A stretch of 64,000 nucleotides of DNA. It comes from Rhabditophanes sp. KR3021 (lineage: Eukaryota; Nematoda; Chromadorea; Rhabditida; Alloionematidae). Location of the stretch: positions 3,534,001 through 3,598,000 of the forward strand of contig CAUJLY010000001.1 in assembly GCA_963281155.1 (NCBI GenBank). The letters run 5' to 3'. The position numbers were made by a program, and so were the translations under genes. The notes beneath the pieces were generated by a model. The model saw only the letters and a program-made list of their open reading frames with translations. It was not told where the DNA came from and made no database searches. Below are positions 21,496-33,717 of the stretch, piece after piece (position 1 is the stretch's first letter; every line of letters starts with the position of its first letter).

Positions 21496-22272
21496 GTTGG
21501 AGTGTGAGTTTAATGATATTGGATTCCTAAAATCACTTTCCTTAAATATAATCATTTTGTTTGTTGAAAAACTGGAAGTACATGATTATAAGTTAGAAAG
21601 TTTGCAGCTCGCAAATAATATTCTTTGAAAAGTGTCAAAAGTAAAGACGAAGAGTACGTTTATTTGTTTAGTTCGCATATTATTATTTCTCAGAGATCAA
21701 ATTAAATTTCAATAGTTTGCTAAATCTTTTAATAAAATACATAAATTAAAGATAATATTTGGCTAACATTTTTAAGATATTTTTTTGCTTACATTTAATT
21801 GTCTTAAAATTTCTATTTAAAGAACATAAAGGAATATTTATTGTAAATAAATTCATTTCATGCAATTGACACAACCCATTGTAGTTGACGTGCAAAAATA
21901 TCTGTCAGCTTTAATGTAATTTTAATTGTATGTACTATCGCTTATGTCATATTGAAAGCACCTTATCCCGTTTGCTCTAAGAAGTGAATTAACTTCGAGC
22001 TACCATTGTACTTTGACCGGATACGTCTTGGGAATCCGTTGTGATGTAAGCTTTTTGCCGCTAAATAAAAAAATTCGGCGTAACAGAGTTATAAAATATG
22101 CCAATACTCATTAAAAGGATGGATGCTACTCTTTTGAAGTCGTAAGTAATAGCATCTGGAGAAGCATCTAAGCTACTATTGTTTTATTGTAGGTTGTTGG
22201 AATGCTAATCAAGTTTGGCATTTGATGTAGTATATAAAGATTGAAACGTCATATTTGTGTCATTCAATCAAA
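21496..22272. other. divergent intergenic region
   Basis: Lies between two divergently transcribed genes, so it probably holds both promoters. A TATATAAAG box at 22230-22238 sits about 35 bp before the next ATG. No other feature seen. Confidence 0.5.
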
Positions 22273-23224
22273 ATGCTTGCCAAATCCTTCTTGATTATTT
22301 CCTTCTGTTTAACTATTACTTTTGCTGATAAACAGTTCTGGCTTCAAAGTGAAATTGTCGAAGTTACATTTACAAAAGATTGCATAAAGCCTTATCTATG
22401 TGTGAATCCTTACTATCAATTATCCTTAAATGATACAATGACGGGCAACACTGAAAGAACAGAGACTTTTATCACGGAGAACACTGAAATAGTAAGTTAA
22501 GACATTATTTATTGAATTTAATTTTTGTTAGGTATCACCATTGAAATTATCCAAACATGTAGCTGCCCCCAATAATACAAGTTACTACATATCTGCTGCT
22601 ATTTTTGGTATTTATCCTAGCCATGATATCGGCGTCAAATGTGATTTCTCAGAGTCAATAAATATTTCACAGTTATTGGTGGATACAGATTTAGTAGTTG
22701 TCAATCTTAAAGGAAACTGTTTCAACGCTTTCATCAAAGTATCTAAAATTTACTCTGATTTCTCCTTGGCAACTAATCAAAATTATTTACTATCATATGA
22801 TGTGTTATTGTACTCATGTGTTGCAATGTTCATTTTATGTATCTTCATAATCTTATGCTTAATTTTCACATGCATCAAAAGTATTCAAATCGAGGAACAG
22901 GAGAATATCAACAAGAAATGTACAGAAGTCAATGGACAAATGAAGGCTTCTAAATTTGCACGTTCCAAAAGAAGCACTATCCGTGATTTTTCCCATTCTT
23001 ACAACTTTAAGTATCCAAATCAAGACAATTATATGGAACCCGAAGAAAAATTTCACAAATCATGCAGTGCTGAATCTGGATACTTCGAAAATAAAAATAA
23101 TTTCGAATGCAGCAACTTCAGTAAATCATTTTCTGAAAGAATTCAAAGGACAAGATTACCTTCTGCCAAAACATCACATGATTTTCTCAAAAACGACAAT
23201 GAAACATACGAGTATCTTTACTAG
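22273..23224 (+). CDS. type I single-pass membrane protein, unknown family
   Basis: Two exons, 22273..22491 and 22532..23224, joined across a 40-bp intron, give 303 aa. It has a signal peptide (MLAKSFLIISFCLTITFA) and an ectodomain of about 160 residues with several NxS/T sites and paired Cys (CIKPYLC). One TM helix (LLYSCVAMFILCIFIILCLIF) is followed by a basic, Ser-rich cytoplasmic tail of about 110 residues with RSKRS and a terminal ETYEYLY. I do not recognise the family. The tyrosines near the C-terminus could be signalling or sorting sites, but that is speculation. The ATG after the TATA-like box was chosen in preference to an upstream in-frame non-ATG codon. Confidence 0.75.
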
Positions 23225-23853
23225 CTTATTTTGTGTTATCTAAATAAAAACTCATTGATTAAACTTGTTCTAATTTGAGAATATATTAAAACTATCTTAT
23301 AAAAGATAATTATTCCTTAAATTTACTATAAATACTGAGTATGATGCAAAGCATTTGTACTGCTATTTACCGTTTTCTAAATTTATGCATATTAGAGCAT
23401 TTGCAAGGGTTAAACTACATTTGGTACATGCTTGGTTCACTTAGTATATATTGCTTTATGATTCTTCCTGCATAGTACTAATTGTCGTTGGGCTAGGATA
23501 CCTTATCTTAGTTGAAAAGGAAACTTCGAGATGATTTGTCTTAAGTCATTATCATACGAAACAACTATTTTACATCCAATTTATTTGGTGGATAGATAAG
23601 AAATCGAGGTTGAAATATTTTTGTTAAGTCGTTTGATTTGGTGTCATATTAAAATTTTATCTTTTAAACTAGTCTCAAGTGTCAATTTAAATTGCTCAAC
23701 TACTATTTTTTGATGAACTGGGGAACAAATGTGATAAGGCATCTTTGTTATTACCCCGAATTAGCTCATGTCCAAACCTTTAGCATTCATTATTTTTGCA
23801 ACTATTAACGTTAATTTTTTTAAATCTACATCAATTGATATTTTTCAGTTAGT
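23225..23853. other. intergenic, no gene seen
   Basis: AT-rich. The TTGATATTTTTCAG string at 23835-23848 just before the F-box gene ATG is a probable trans-splice or 5'UTR acceptor. Confidence 0.5.
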
Positions 23854-24866
23854 ATGAGTCATTTTAACTCACTACCTGCTGAAATTGTGGAACAAATACT
23901 TGTTAAAACGTACCCGCTTGATCGACGTTCTGTTGAATTGACTTGCAAACGATTCCATCTGATTTTACGGAACAACTCTCAACGACTGCCTAGGTTATGT
24001 ATTCAATCTTTGGATATCAAAATCCATGAAGTAGACCATACTTTCTATATTCAATGTGTTCTCGTTACCTCAGATGAAAGATACAATAATGCAATAACAT
24101 ACCTTACTCAGACAGTACGTTTAAGTATACCTATTTTTAATACATCATAATTTAGTTTTCATCAAGACATTTTTTTCTAACCAACCTCAAACAACTGAAA
24201 TGTAGAAAAGGATTTGGAATTATTAGAATTAAATTTTGGACGCTGTCTAGCACAATTTTAATCATTCGAAAACAGATCAGCACTTTGTCAAAGGCAAGAA
24301 ATATAGAAATTCATTACTTAAATCAAGAAGGTGCAATTCAGAAACACTTGCACTGTATTTGCTTGTGGGCTCTACGTCACTCAAGAAGATCAAAAGTTGC
24401 CCTTAAGATGTCATTCCGAGATTTCATTTACACCCATCGTAACGAAGTATTTCAAATGAAACGTCGGGCCCATTTTGCAATTTACTCCGAATCTCGAGAG
24501 GGAAATTATGATACAGATGATTGGGCTCGTTTTTTAAATGCTAATGAAATAGAGAAATTGGAATTTACATGTCTAGAGCATATTTGTATTGAAGATTTAA
24601 TCGAATTTGTACGCTTTATGCTGAGGGCAACAAGAAATAAACAAATCCGAGAATTTGTTATCAATCTAGAAGCTTCTCACTATACTCCATATCAAATTAA
24701 CGTCATGCAATTTTTCGGTTTGCAGGACTACCATTTTGTGAAAGGAAAGATTATTCAAACCCATTATGTCATTACAATGATGAAGTTTGCCAATCCAGCT
24801 CAAAATAACGTCATTAATCAAAGTGGAGTTATTTTGTATTTCCATGGAGACTTTGTGAAGCGTTGA
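23854..24866 (+). CDS. F-box protein (nematode family)
   Basis: Two exons, 23854..24114 and 24156..24866, joined across a 41-bp intron, give 323 aa. The N-terminus reads HFNSLPAEIVEQILVKTYP followed by RRSVELTCKRFH, a typical F-box that would bind SKP1 in an SCF ubiquitin ligase. The remaining 270 residues resemble the C-terminal substrate-binding half of worm F-box proteins (alternating hydrophobic pattern, YDTDDWARFL, LEFTCLEH). Worms carry many such fast-evolving genes, often linked to protein turnover or defence; the substrate is unknown. A related broken copy lies at 5473-6050. Confidence 0.75.
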
Positions 24867-25513
24867 ATATCTTAGTTTGTAGTTAGTGTTAATTTAAATA
24901 AATTTAGTTTTATTGCCACATATGCGTTCTTTAATATTTCCTGAACATGTTCGTAAACTACTTTAAACATTAATGATAGCGTAACTTATGTCAAGCCATA
25001 CAAACTTATTTCACGTTGTAAACTTTTTTAGTTGATACTAAACTACTACTTATGTCAACTTTCAAACGTTTTTTATTTAGCACTGATCTATTACTTACAT
25101 CAACTTGCAAGTGCTTTTAACATCGAACTATTACTCCTGATAGTCGAGTTACCAAGCGAACTTTGTTCTAAATTTTGGTGAAAACAGTTAGGTATGTGCT
25201 TTCATTATTAAACTGTTTACCATCTTATACAGACAAAACAGGGAACATAAGGGTAAATAAAATTAATCTCCTTGTATATAATAATTTATTCACATAGCAT
25301 CCTATTTCAAATAAAATTTAGCTGTGTATAGTAATTTATGTCTCAAAATATATACACTTGTTTATAGTCTAATCAAATCGTTATTTAAATTTGTAATTAT
25401 ATGGATGTGAATACGATATTAAATCTGCAAATTAATCAAAAGTGTGTTGCAGGAACTCACATTTTTATCCAAGATAATTATTTAAACTTGATGCATATTT
25501 TTTTACAACTCAA
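24867..25513. other. intergenic, no gene seen
   Basis: AT-rich, with a loosely repeated motif (ACTACTTATGTCAACTT and ATTACTTACATCAACTT, about 25045-25107). No gene. Confidence 0.5.
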
Positions 25514-25675
25514 ATGACTTCTTTAAATCAAATTGGTATTGTTATTATTCTGTTGATTTGTTTAGGAGTCAACGTCTTACCTTTTACTGGTCATGAATAT
25601 TATAGGGTAGGAATGAAACATGCAAGGAGCCCTGCTTTTATCCCGTGTGGAGATGGTTTGCTAAGCCAGCACTAG
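25514..25675 (+). CDS. small secreted peptide candidate
   Basis: A 53-aa frame beginning MTSLNQIGIVIILLICLGVN, a plausible signal peptide, then a short polar part containing KHARSPAFIPCGDGL and ending SQH. A KHAR stretch could be a processing site, which would release a peptide of about 15 residues with one Cys. It could be a neuropeptide or toxin-like secreted peptide precursor; I do not recognise it. Too short to be sure it is translated. It lies about 100 bp upstream of the next small frame and both could be on one transcript. Confidence 0.35.
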   Translation: MTSLNQIGIVIILLICLGVNVLPFTGHEYYRVGMKHARSPAFIPCGDGLLSQH

Positions 25676-25776
25676 CCAAAGACGATCCCATCAAACATAT
25701 AGGGCAAATTTAAACTGATGCTAAAGAAGATATTTGTCGGGCGTATGTGCTTATTATACCATTGCATTGTTCTAAT

Positions 25777-25977
25777 ATGACTTATGGCCACTTTGCTGTC
25801 ATCGTGCTCACAGTGTTCTTCTATGGATTATTCATATTCCGTGCCATGACGTATCGCATAGGTGAAACGGAACCAAAAATATTCCTTTATCTCACAGTTT
25901 TTGAAGGAATTATGTTAGCATGCAAACTAGTCTTGTGGTTCTCTTACCCGAGGTACAACTCCTCTTCAACTAAATAA
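25777..25977 (+). CDS. small two-TM protein candidate
   Basis: Frame of 66 aa from ATG at 25777 (MTYGHFAVIVLTVFFYGLFIF) with two hydrophobic helices separated by a short polar loop (RIGETEPK), ending in a polar YNSSSTK tail. The frame extends upstream to a non-ATG codon at 25747. No family recognised. AATAAA-like signals follow within 60 bp, consistent with a real transcript end. Confidence 0.4.
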   Translation: MTYGHFAVIVLTVFFYGLFIFRAMTYRIGETEPKIFLYLTVFEGIMLACKLVLWFSYPRYNSSSTK

Positions 25978-26127
25978 TATAACTCAAAGACAAGTACATA
26001 ATTTTAATAAACAGTATCTATATAACTTTTGCTTTAATAAATATATTATACAAATTCATTTTCAATTAAAATTTTATTTATATCTTTGCATAATATTTGA
26101 GTAAATACTTATTAATAATTTAGAAGT

Positions 26128-27481
26128 TTAAAAATGAGGACGTCTTCTTTTTGATGGTGGAACAATAACATCAATTTGAGGTCTTTTTAAATGACTAGTT
26201 TCGCCATCATTTCTCTTTTCGTTGAACAATAATATTTTTCTCAAGATTTGTGCGGCAAGGGCGGGTTCCTTATGTTCAAGTGATTTCCAATCTTCGCTTT
26301 CCAAGATAGTTTGTACTTTTTTGCTGATAAAATGGATGCAACGATTTTTCAATTTAAATGCCCCATATTGTTCTCCAAAGCAGATGAGGTCACAGACATT
26401 TTGTTCGTTTACATCTTCAATTAAGTGTTGTTCAATAATATTTTGGAGATCATTTAATTGAAATCTGTCGGCAACCACGTACACTTTCGTATTCTTTTCC
26501 ATCTTCTCAAGCCTACCATAATAAATATATTTCAAAACACTCAGCATTGTTTCCTTTGTTATATCATCAAATTTGACCTAAGAAATTGTATAATAGTAAA
26601 AAATATTTCAACTTACCATGCCTTCGGTAACTTCTTTGAGATCAGAGTGACTAAATAATGCATCGAAATAAGGGCATCTATTTGAAAGAATAGCTTTATG
26701 TACACCAATTGTTTCTCCTTCGCTAGTGACAATCTTGAAATCATACAATTTTCCACTTGTTAACAGCTCACAAACACTATTTACACACTCGAAGCGTTGA
26801 TCTTTAAAAAGTGGAACAATTTTATCCTTACCACAAACAGATACTAATTTAGGAGCATCAATTTTGTTCAAATAATATTCGAGGCCATAGTTTGTATTAT
26901 TTAATGCCGTTTTCAAGATTTGTAGATCAACGTTAATTGTTAAGATGTCTCCCGCTAAAATGATGCCCCTCTTTGATTTAATTTCAGCATGACTAAAGAA
27001 CTTTGAAGCAGTGATAACACTTCCAGTTGAAATTTGCACAATAGGTTTATTTAACGGACATTCAATTTGACCCTTTGTTGTTTGCAGGGACAATTTTAGT
27101 TTCATGTTAATTCTGCCAAACGATTCACTTTTATAAATTAAATACAATGACAAGTGATCTTCGAATTCAGCTAATTTTCCATTTGGATAGAGTTTTAATT
27201 CAAACTTGTGTTTCCCATCTAGTGACCCAAATTCTCTAAAAAATTACAAAAATTACTAACTGATAAGATAAAATTATAGTATTTATGTAGATACAATTAA
27301 ACAAAACTTACTTAGACGTTAAGCAGTCGCCTGTATTCATCAATGAAGAATGAACAGAGTAGGAATTAATTATCCATTGGTGAAATACGCCGATGGAAAC
27401 GATTTTGGTAGTGCTGCCAGATGCATTCATGCTATTGGATTTTATGGGAACATTGATATCAATAGGTAACATTTCATTCAT
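26128..27481 (-). CDS. MATH-BTB protein (CUL3 adaptor type), copy 1
   Basis: Three exons, complement(26128..26577, 26617..27235, 27312..27481), give 412 aa. N-terminal MATH domain starting FHQWIINSYS (residues about 30-170), then a BTB domain starting LYDFKIVTSEGETIGVHKAIL (about 215-320), with the BTB helix VVADRFQLNDLQ. A BACK-like helical tail ends in a basic KRRRPHF. Worm BATH proteins such as MEL-26 bridge substrates to CUL3 ubiquitin ligase. Intron positions and phases (after codon 57 with phase 2, and phase 0 before VKFDD) match those of the gene at 52063-53459, so the two arose by duplication. The basic C-terminus suggests nuclear localisation. Confidence 0.88.
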
Positions 27482-30400
27482 TTTATTATGCGGTAATTTT
27501 GAAAATACCCCTAATACTAGAATAGAAGAAATATGTGAATGAGGAGAATACGAGTTTAGATTTCTTTATATAAAATTGATATTGTGAAATCATGTATCAT
27601 AATAACGAAATACTTATGAAACAAGGCATATTTAATAATAACGAAAGGAACACATAATATGCATATTATACATTTTAAGTCTCAATAATGATGAAACATG
27701 CTATTATAACAAGAACGATGATAATAGAATAAAAATGGGGAAATGTTTGAAATAACAATACTCGTCTTTTATTAAAATGACATTTATATATTAAACAAGA
27801 CATATTTTAATTAAGTGTAAAATACTATAGAACTGTTTTAGATATTTAAATGAATGTCCTGGAATAAAACACATTTATTCATTGACAATTTTGATACAGA
27901 AATATATTTGATTCACAGCATTTGGATAATATGTGATGTACAATGATAATACCAATTGAGCACAAATAATGAACAAACAAAATGTATCAATTTATAATTC
28001 GATATTTCTTTGGAGGAAGCAAGAACAAAAATAATACAAAACATCAACGATTCTTCTACATATTACCTCTTAATTATAGTTAAAATACAGACTTTCATAT
28101 TTATTTTTCACATTTCTTACTTTTGAAAAACTCATTGGTGGTTTTGTATGTTCGCACGTTTGATTCAATTCTGTGTTAAACACAAAACAACAATAAGTAT
28201 ATCTGTTAACAACATTACTATGTACTATTCCAATATACCATCTTTTTCAATCCCAAAAAGCATATATGCTCTCATATTTTATTATATACTCAGTATCTGG
28301 ATAAATTATTATTACTAAATGTTAAAAAGGACAAAGTATTTGAAGCAGCAATACTAATTATACACTCGGTTATGTTTAAATAACGACTATCCCTTTAGCC
28401 AATTCAAATAATACCTATTAATTTAGCTCATTTTTAAATAGTAACTATGTATTAAATTAGCTCGTATTTAAATGTTAATTATTCACTCGTGAGCATTAAG
28501 TATTAATTTCTTTTTAATTGAATGTTATATTTCTATTTTTAAGTGCAAAAATTTGTTACAGTTTCGTGCTCAAATTTTGACTAGTATAGAGATAAGACGA
28601 AAACCGGTTCATATTTCCTTTAAAATCAATTTGTTGTGTACCAGCTGTTTGACAAGCTATAAACTATACTTTTTTGTAAAAAGACGATTATAAATTTCTT
28701 ATCTGACATTCTTGACTTTTAATAAATATTTTGATGGAACATAAACTATTTTAACAAGGCAACTGTTGACAGATATCAAACAATACTATTATTGTAAGAT
28801 TTTTTAACAATCGTACTATTTTAGATCAAGTAAATATCTACTATCAAAAAGAAATGATCAAAGTTTATTTAGCATAAGAATGGTAGATATAAACATTAAA
28901 AGTTCAATTGTTCCGATAGCAACTCCATTAATACTTGACGATGATGTACAAAGCGTAGATGAGGCCCTAAACAATATGCAATTATATGGAAACACGAAAT
29001 TTAACTTACCGGAATGTAGCCTAAAAATTGGATTGGGTTAAAAGTATTAGTATTAATAGTTTTTAAAAAGTCTTTTCAACTCAATGGGATTCAAACAAAT
29101 TTAAGTCTTTTTAACTACGTTGGAATATGTTATCGTTTTAAATAGCTCAAAATAATACACAGAGTATTATATTCAAGTTTATCGGGAAATTCTTTTTAAC
29201 TTACCTAGAAGGGTTAGAATAAGACAAATCCAGAAATGATGGCTACATCCTGCAAAAATTTAGAATAACCAGAAATAAATATAAAAAAACATACCTTTTT
29301 CGAAGAAAACTCCTAGTGGCTATAAATATGCATTTAATTAGTTTATTATTATTGGGCCATAAACATACCGGGATGATAACGCTGCAACAGACTTTAGGTA
29401 TATCGGTACATGTGCAAGGCATGTTGAATTAGTTTTTTTCTAAAATAATGAGCATTAGAAGGAAATAATGAAGTTTCAAAAAAATGATGAAAAGGTATAA
29501 GTGAAAGTTTAAGTTTTCTAGAATATATATGCTTTAAATGCATCAACCACAAGTGAGTCATGTAACGTTTACATAATAGAGGTAGGCTTTTGACGTTATT
29601 TATTTTAAATCGACTAAAATAACTTGATTTTTGTGTTTGCACATAAATATACTTTAAATAAAACGGTAAGTAATGTTTATTTTTAAAAGAGTCTGATCAA
29701 TCAAAAAGTTGACATGCAGATTTGAAGCATGAGATTACGGAAACGACAATATTGTAAAAACACTTTACTAAAACTTAAGCTAATCTAAAAAAGATGCGTA
29801 TAAGTATTTAATCCGAAATATGGGCTAAAAACAGATATTTTGAAGAATAACTATTCAAAAAGAGTTATTTTGAAGGCTACGCGTCCGTAAACAACCTTCT
29901 ATCAGGCGGTGGTGTATATTATGATTACTTTTTTGATGCATGTGACACGCCTTCTTATGAAACCTTCGAGTAATATTAATTTTAGATATATTTTATATTT
30001 AGGAGACACGACTTTGAACAATCTTGGTAAAGATGGTGTGCAATAGTGCAAGATTAAACTGGTATATGTATATGCCATTGTTAAATTAAATTCTTCTTTT
30101 AGAGAGAGTATTGGCGTCAGAGATAATAAGACATAAACAAGGGACAAGAGGAAAACACTCCAGTGATTAAAGCGATGCTTTTATACAATTTGGTATAGCC
30201 ACACTATACTTGCCTCTTTTGAAATGTTTCTTAGTACTTGGACGTATCATGTTAAATGTAATGAATAAATTATTAATAATTGTATCAACAACGACGCACA
30301 TATAAATGAAATGTATGAACAATCCATAATTCCTTAGGTATATATAATATTGACAATAATATTTTTAACGATACAAATGATTAATCTTTACGATGTGAAA

Positions 30401-30726
30401 AACAATATCCAGGCTTAATCATCATACCTTATGAGCAAATAAGATAAATTACCAAAATTATTACCACATATATGAGGCTCTAAACCAAAAGGGGAAGTCT
30501 CTTTCAAAACAAAAATTACAAACAAAATATGACATATGTGGTGAAATAACCCTTGATTTATTTTGGTATGTTGACAAATGAAAGGTTGTATAGGTCTAAA
30601 TAACAAATTTACTTTTGCAAAAATAAGGAATACATTCAGAAGGTACTTTAGTGTAAATAACAATAAATAAAAAGATGTTGACGATAAGAGTTCTAATTAT
30701 GTATGTATTTAAAAGGAGATCGTTTG
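27482..30726. other. 3.2-kb AT-rich region, no convincing gene
   Basis: No long frames with domain content. One small coding-like frame (28880-29041) is listed separately. No tandem array or RNA gene recognised. Confidence 0.5.
28880..29041 (+). CDS. isolated small ORF, possible exon
   Basis: A 53-codon frame beginning MVDINIKSSIVPIATPL and containing LDDDVQSVDEALNNM. Its acidic, balanced composition differs from the surrounding AT-rich noise. It could be a stand-alone microprotein, an exon of a gene I cannot assemble, or chance. It has no recognised homologue. Confidence 0.25.
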   Translation: MVDINIKSSIVPIATPLILDDDVQSVDEALNNMQLYGNTKFNLPECSLKIGLG

Positions 30727-31352
30727 TTAGTCAAGGCCTTCGTCAATTTGATGCTCAGGGTATACAAAAACTTCTTTATTCTCATTCACATCATCAACAG
30801 TTATTTTTGAGTCTTCAATTTGCTCTTGCAAATTACTGTTTGTGATAACATCCGGTTTTGGTTTTTGAGGTCTCGATTTTGGTTTTGAGTCTGTTTTTCT
30901 CTTTCTGTTTTTTGTACTAACTATTACTTTTGAGGAAGAAGAACAATTATTACTGGCAACATCACCAATCGTTTTATCAAAAACAGATGGTCCATCATCG
31001 TCTGGAATTTGGAGTCGGACATCATTCAAGTCTGGATCGCTGTATGTATTGAGTTCTTGTATCAGACAACGCTTTATTCTTTTCAGATAAGCGATTTGCT
31101 TTTTTACATGATACAGTCTGTTTCTCAAATTATAATTTGACTAAAAAAGATTATGAATAATAGGAAGGTAAAACAAACATCTAGAATTTTTTTAAAGTTC
31201 CCTTTGATCAAGTCAGCTTTTTTAATCCAAACAACGTCATCCTCCGAAACATTTAAAACATCTTGCTCAAAGACATCCTCGTGATCAAATGACTCATTCG
31301 GTGAATCATATTCATCAGAGTATTTTGAAAAGTGATGAGTATTCGTTGACAT
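30727..31352 (-). CDS. TFPT/INO80F-like chromatin-remodelling subunit
   Basis: Two exons, complement(30727..31140, 31179..31352), joined across a 38-bp intron, give 195 aa. The core NLRNRLYHVKKQIAYLKR, then RCLIQELNTYSDPD and VRLQIPDDDGPS, aligns by eye with the conserved coiled-coil region of vertebrate TFPT (INO80 complex subunit F). There a similar N-R-L-x-x-V helix is followed by a basic helix, a D/SY.D segment and an acidic turn. The N-terminal 58 residues are acidic, with EDDVVWIKK, and the tail has a basic run (KNRKRKTDSKPK) consistent with nuclear localisation. INO80 slides and edits nucleosomes. This is a family-level call from pattern; vertebrate TFPT is longer. Confidence 0.6.
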
Positions 31353-32399
31353 ATTCCTTTAATATAATTGTTAATAATTAAGTACAGCAAACACAAAACT
31401 ATACCAAGTGTGGTTTAAAATAGTCAATAAATTAATTTGATCCAAACGGGGTGGTCTTCTACGGAATTGCTTATATCTGATCTAGGCGGTCAATTAGTTT
31501 TGATAGGATGCTCTTAATTTAACTTTCGTGAAGATGCGACATTCCATAAGTCAGTGATATTCACCTTGTTGTTCAATCATTTCCAATACAAATGTCACAT
31601 CAACTTTCAAAAGTCAAATATTTTTGTGCAAAAAGATTATTTAATAGTATCATTTCATCGCATAATAATAGATTATACATATTTATGAATGATATAAAAC
31701 TTATTTTTTATTAGTTTCAACAAAACCGAAGGGATATTTTGTGTTAATAAAATGTAAAAAAGAAGTAATTAATAAAATTATGGTGTTATGTTGAAGGTTG
31801 TTAAAATGTTTAACTTTCCATTGTAAATTTATAAATAAAACAATAAATGTACTTTCATTTAGAATGTAATTAAGATTTATTTAAATTTGGTATTCACCAG
31901 GAACAATTTATTATAATACATGGCTTGTATTTACATTTCACTTTGTCAATTCAGAACAAGTCAATGAATGACTTTGTATTATCAATTCAGAATGCATTCC
32001 TCAATTTTAAGGAAATTTGCCCTTATTTAATTATTTAGTGGAGTAATGTGTGGTAACACCGACAATTAATTACGCGCAAGATAGATGGCAGAGGAAAATT
32101 TAAAAGCCTTTCTACACTCAGCACCGGGGAAAGCGATGCTGCTTAATTATGACGTTTAAACTAATTTACGATCATGCTCATCCTTGTACTATGCAAAATA
32201 TTGTATCAATCTCCTAAATAAACTTTTATTTGAACCATTTAAATGCATTCATATATTATTCTTTAAAGGTTTCAAATTTTATTAGGATCTCAACTTTAAA
32301 AAATAAATTACACTAAAAGTTTATAGATATTATGTGTGGATAAGTAAAATAAATATTTTTTGCATAAATAATTAAATTTTAATATAAATATTGAAATAA
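31353..32399. other. intergenic, no gene seen
   Basis: Upstream of the TFPT-like gene and downstream of the coiled-coil gene, both on minus. It contains a slightly GC-richer patch at about 32040-32160 with no frame or RNA fold I recognise. Confidence 0.5.
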
Positions 32400-33179
32400 T
32401 TATTCGTATAGATCGGCCACATCAACAGCAACTATTTTATCCTTATTGTTTGATTTTTTTCTTTTATACATAGAGTCGAATTCTTCTAAAACACTTTGGT
32501 TTGTAAGAAACATAAACAGTTTAACATAAATAATTTGCTTTCCAATCTTCTCATCATTGAAAGTGCCATGCGTGCCTTTTAGAAAGTTAGTCATCTTTGC
32601 AGCTTCCATTTCTAAAGCATACTCACCAATTTTATATTGCAAGAAACTATATTTATCAACCATTCTTTTCAATTGAGTAACAATTTTGTGAGGAGAAATT
32701 ATTAAATTGTCGTTCTTGAGTTTTTTCAAAACATCTTCGTAATCATTAAAACGTGCGAATGAGCCATCGCCTAGATTTGTTTCCGATGTATAATCACCAT
32801 TTTTGGGACTAAAGTTAGCGTGCTTACCAAATAATTCCTTAACAAAGTCGTATTCGTGTGGCAACTTCTTTGGCTCGTAGATATCTTCTTCCGTATGAAT
32901 ATTGTGTTTCTTATCAGTTAGCTTTTTGATAATCAAGTAATTTCTCTCAACTTCATCACGAAGATATTGGTTATCCAAGTTGCAGTTGACAATGGTTTGG
33001 AGCTTGATCATTTCGAGACATTTTATTTTATTATCCAAAATTGCATTCTTTGCCTTATGTTCTTCTAGTTTGGCCTTTAAAATTTTGTACGTTTTCTGCA
33101 AATCACCCTCTTCTTCGGAAAACATAATATTACTTTGATTTTCCAAATTTGAATTACTCGTATTCGCAGTTGTCAGCAT
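32400..33179 (-). CDS. coiled-coil protein, unknown family
   Basis: Uninterrupted 259-aa frame. Residues about 25-95 form a heptad-rich coiled coil (TYKILKAKLEEHKAKNAIL and following), ending in basic KKLTDKKH. The rest is helical and charged, ending SNNKDKIVAVDVADLYE. Just upstream is a TTTTTAATATTATAG string that looks like a trans-splice or 5'UTR acceptor about 6 bp before the ATG. No recognised domain. It may work as a structural or complex-forming protein, but nothing here fixes its role. Confidence 0.6.
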   Translation of the reverse strand: MLTTANTSNSNLENQSNIMFSEEEGDLQKTYKILKAKLEEHKAKNAILDNKIKCLEMIKLQTIVNCNLDNQYLRDEVERNYLIIKKLTDKKHNIHTEEDIYEPKKLPHEYDFVKELFGKHANFSPKNGDYTSETNLGDGSFARFNDYEDVLKKLKNDNLIISPHKIVTQLKRMVDKYSFLQYKIGEYALEMEAAKMTNFLKGTHGTFNDEKIGKQIIYVKLFMFLTNQSVLEEFDSMYKRKKSNNKDKIVAVDVADLYE

Positions 33180-33717
33180 ATCAATCTATAATATTAAAAA
33201 ATATATGACATAAAATATTTACAATCAAAAATTAATAACGAATTAAGAAATGGGGAACATATACACATATTACAAAATATAATAAAATAAAGAAATATAA
33301 TGTTATAAGTAACCAAACACACATGTTTATACATTTTTATACACATAACATACATTTATATAAAAATATATGTATTATAGCGCTCTAATACGATACATTT
33401 GATGAATGATGAAATGAATGTCTCGATTGTAATTTTGGAAGCATTTTCCGTTAAAGAGAAATACTATTTTATTTAAGGTGTTTTGTAATAAACATACATG
33501 TAAGATATATAAGGTATCATATTAAATGTATTATATTAAAAGATAATTTGTTATAATTCATTCGGACACTTGTGTTTTATCAATGTCAATCAAAGCATCG
33601 CATTTACCAATAGAACTCTCTTTTTTGCCTTTCCATTAGAAATTTGATTGCTTTTTAGCTGTTCAGATTTGAGACTATTTTCGGGTTTACGATTGGATGA
33701 CTTTTTATTTTTGCGAA

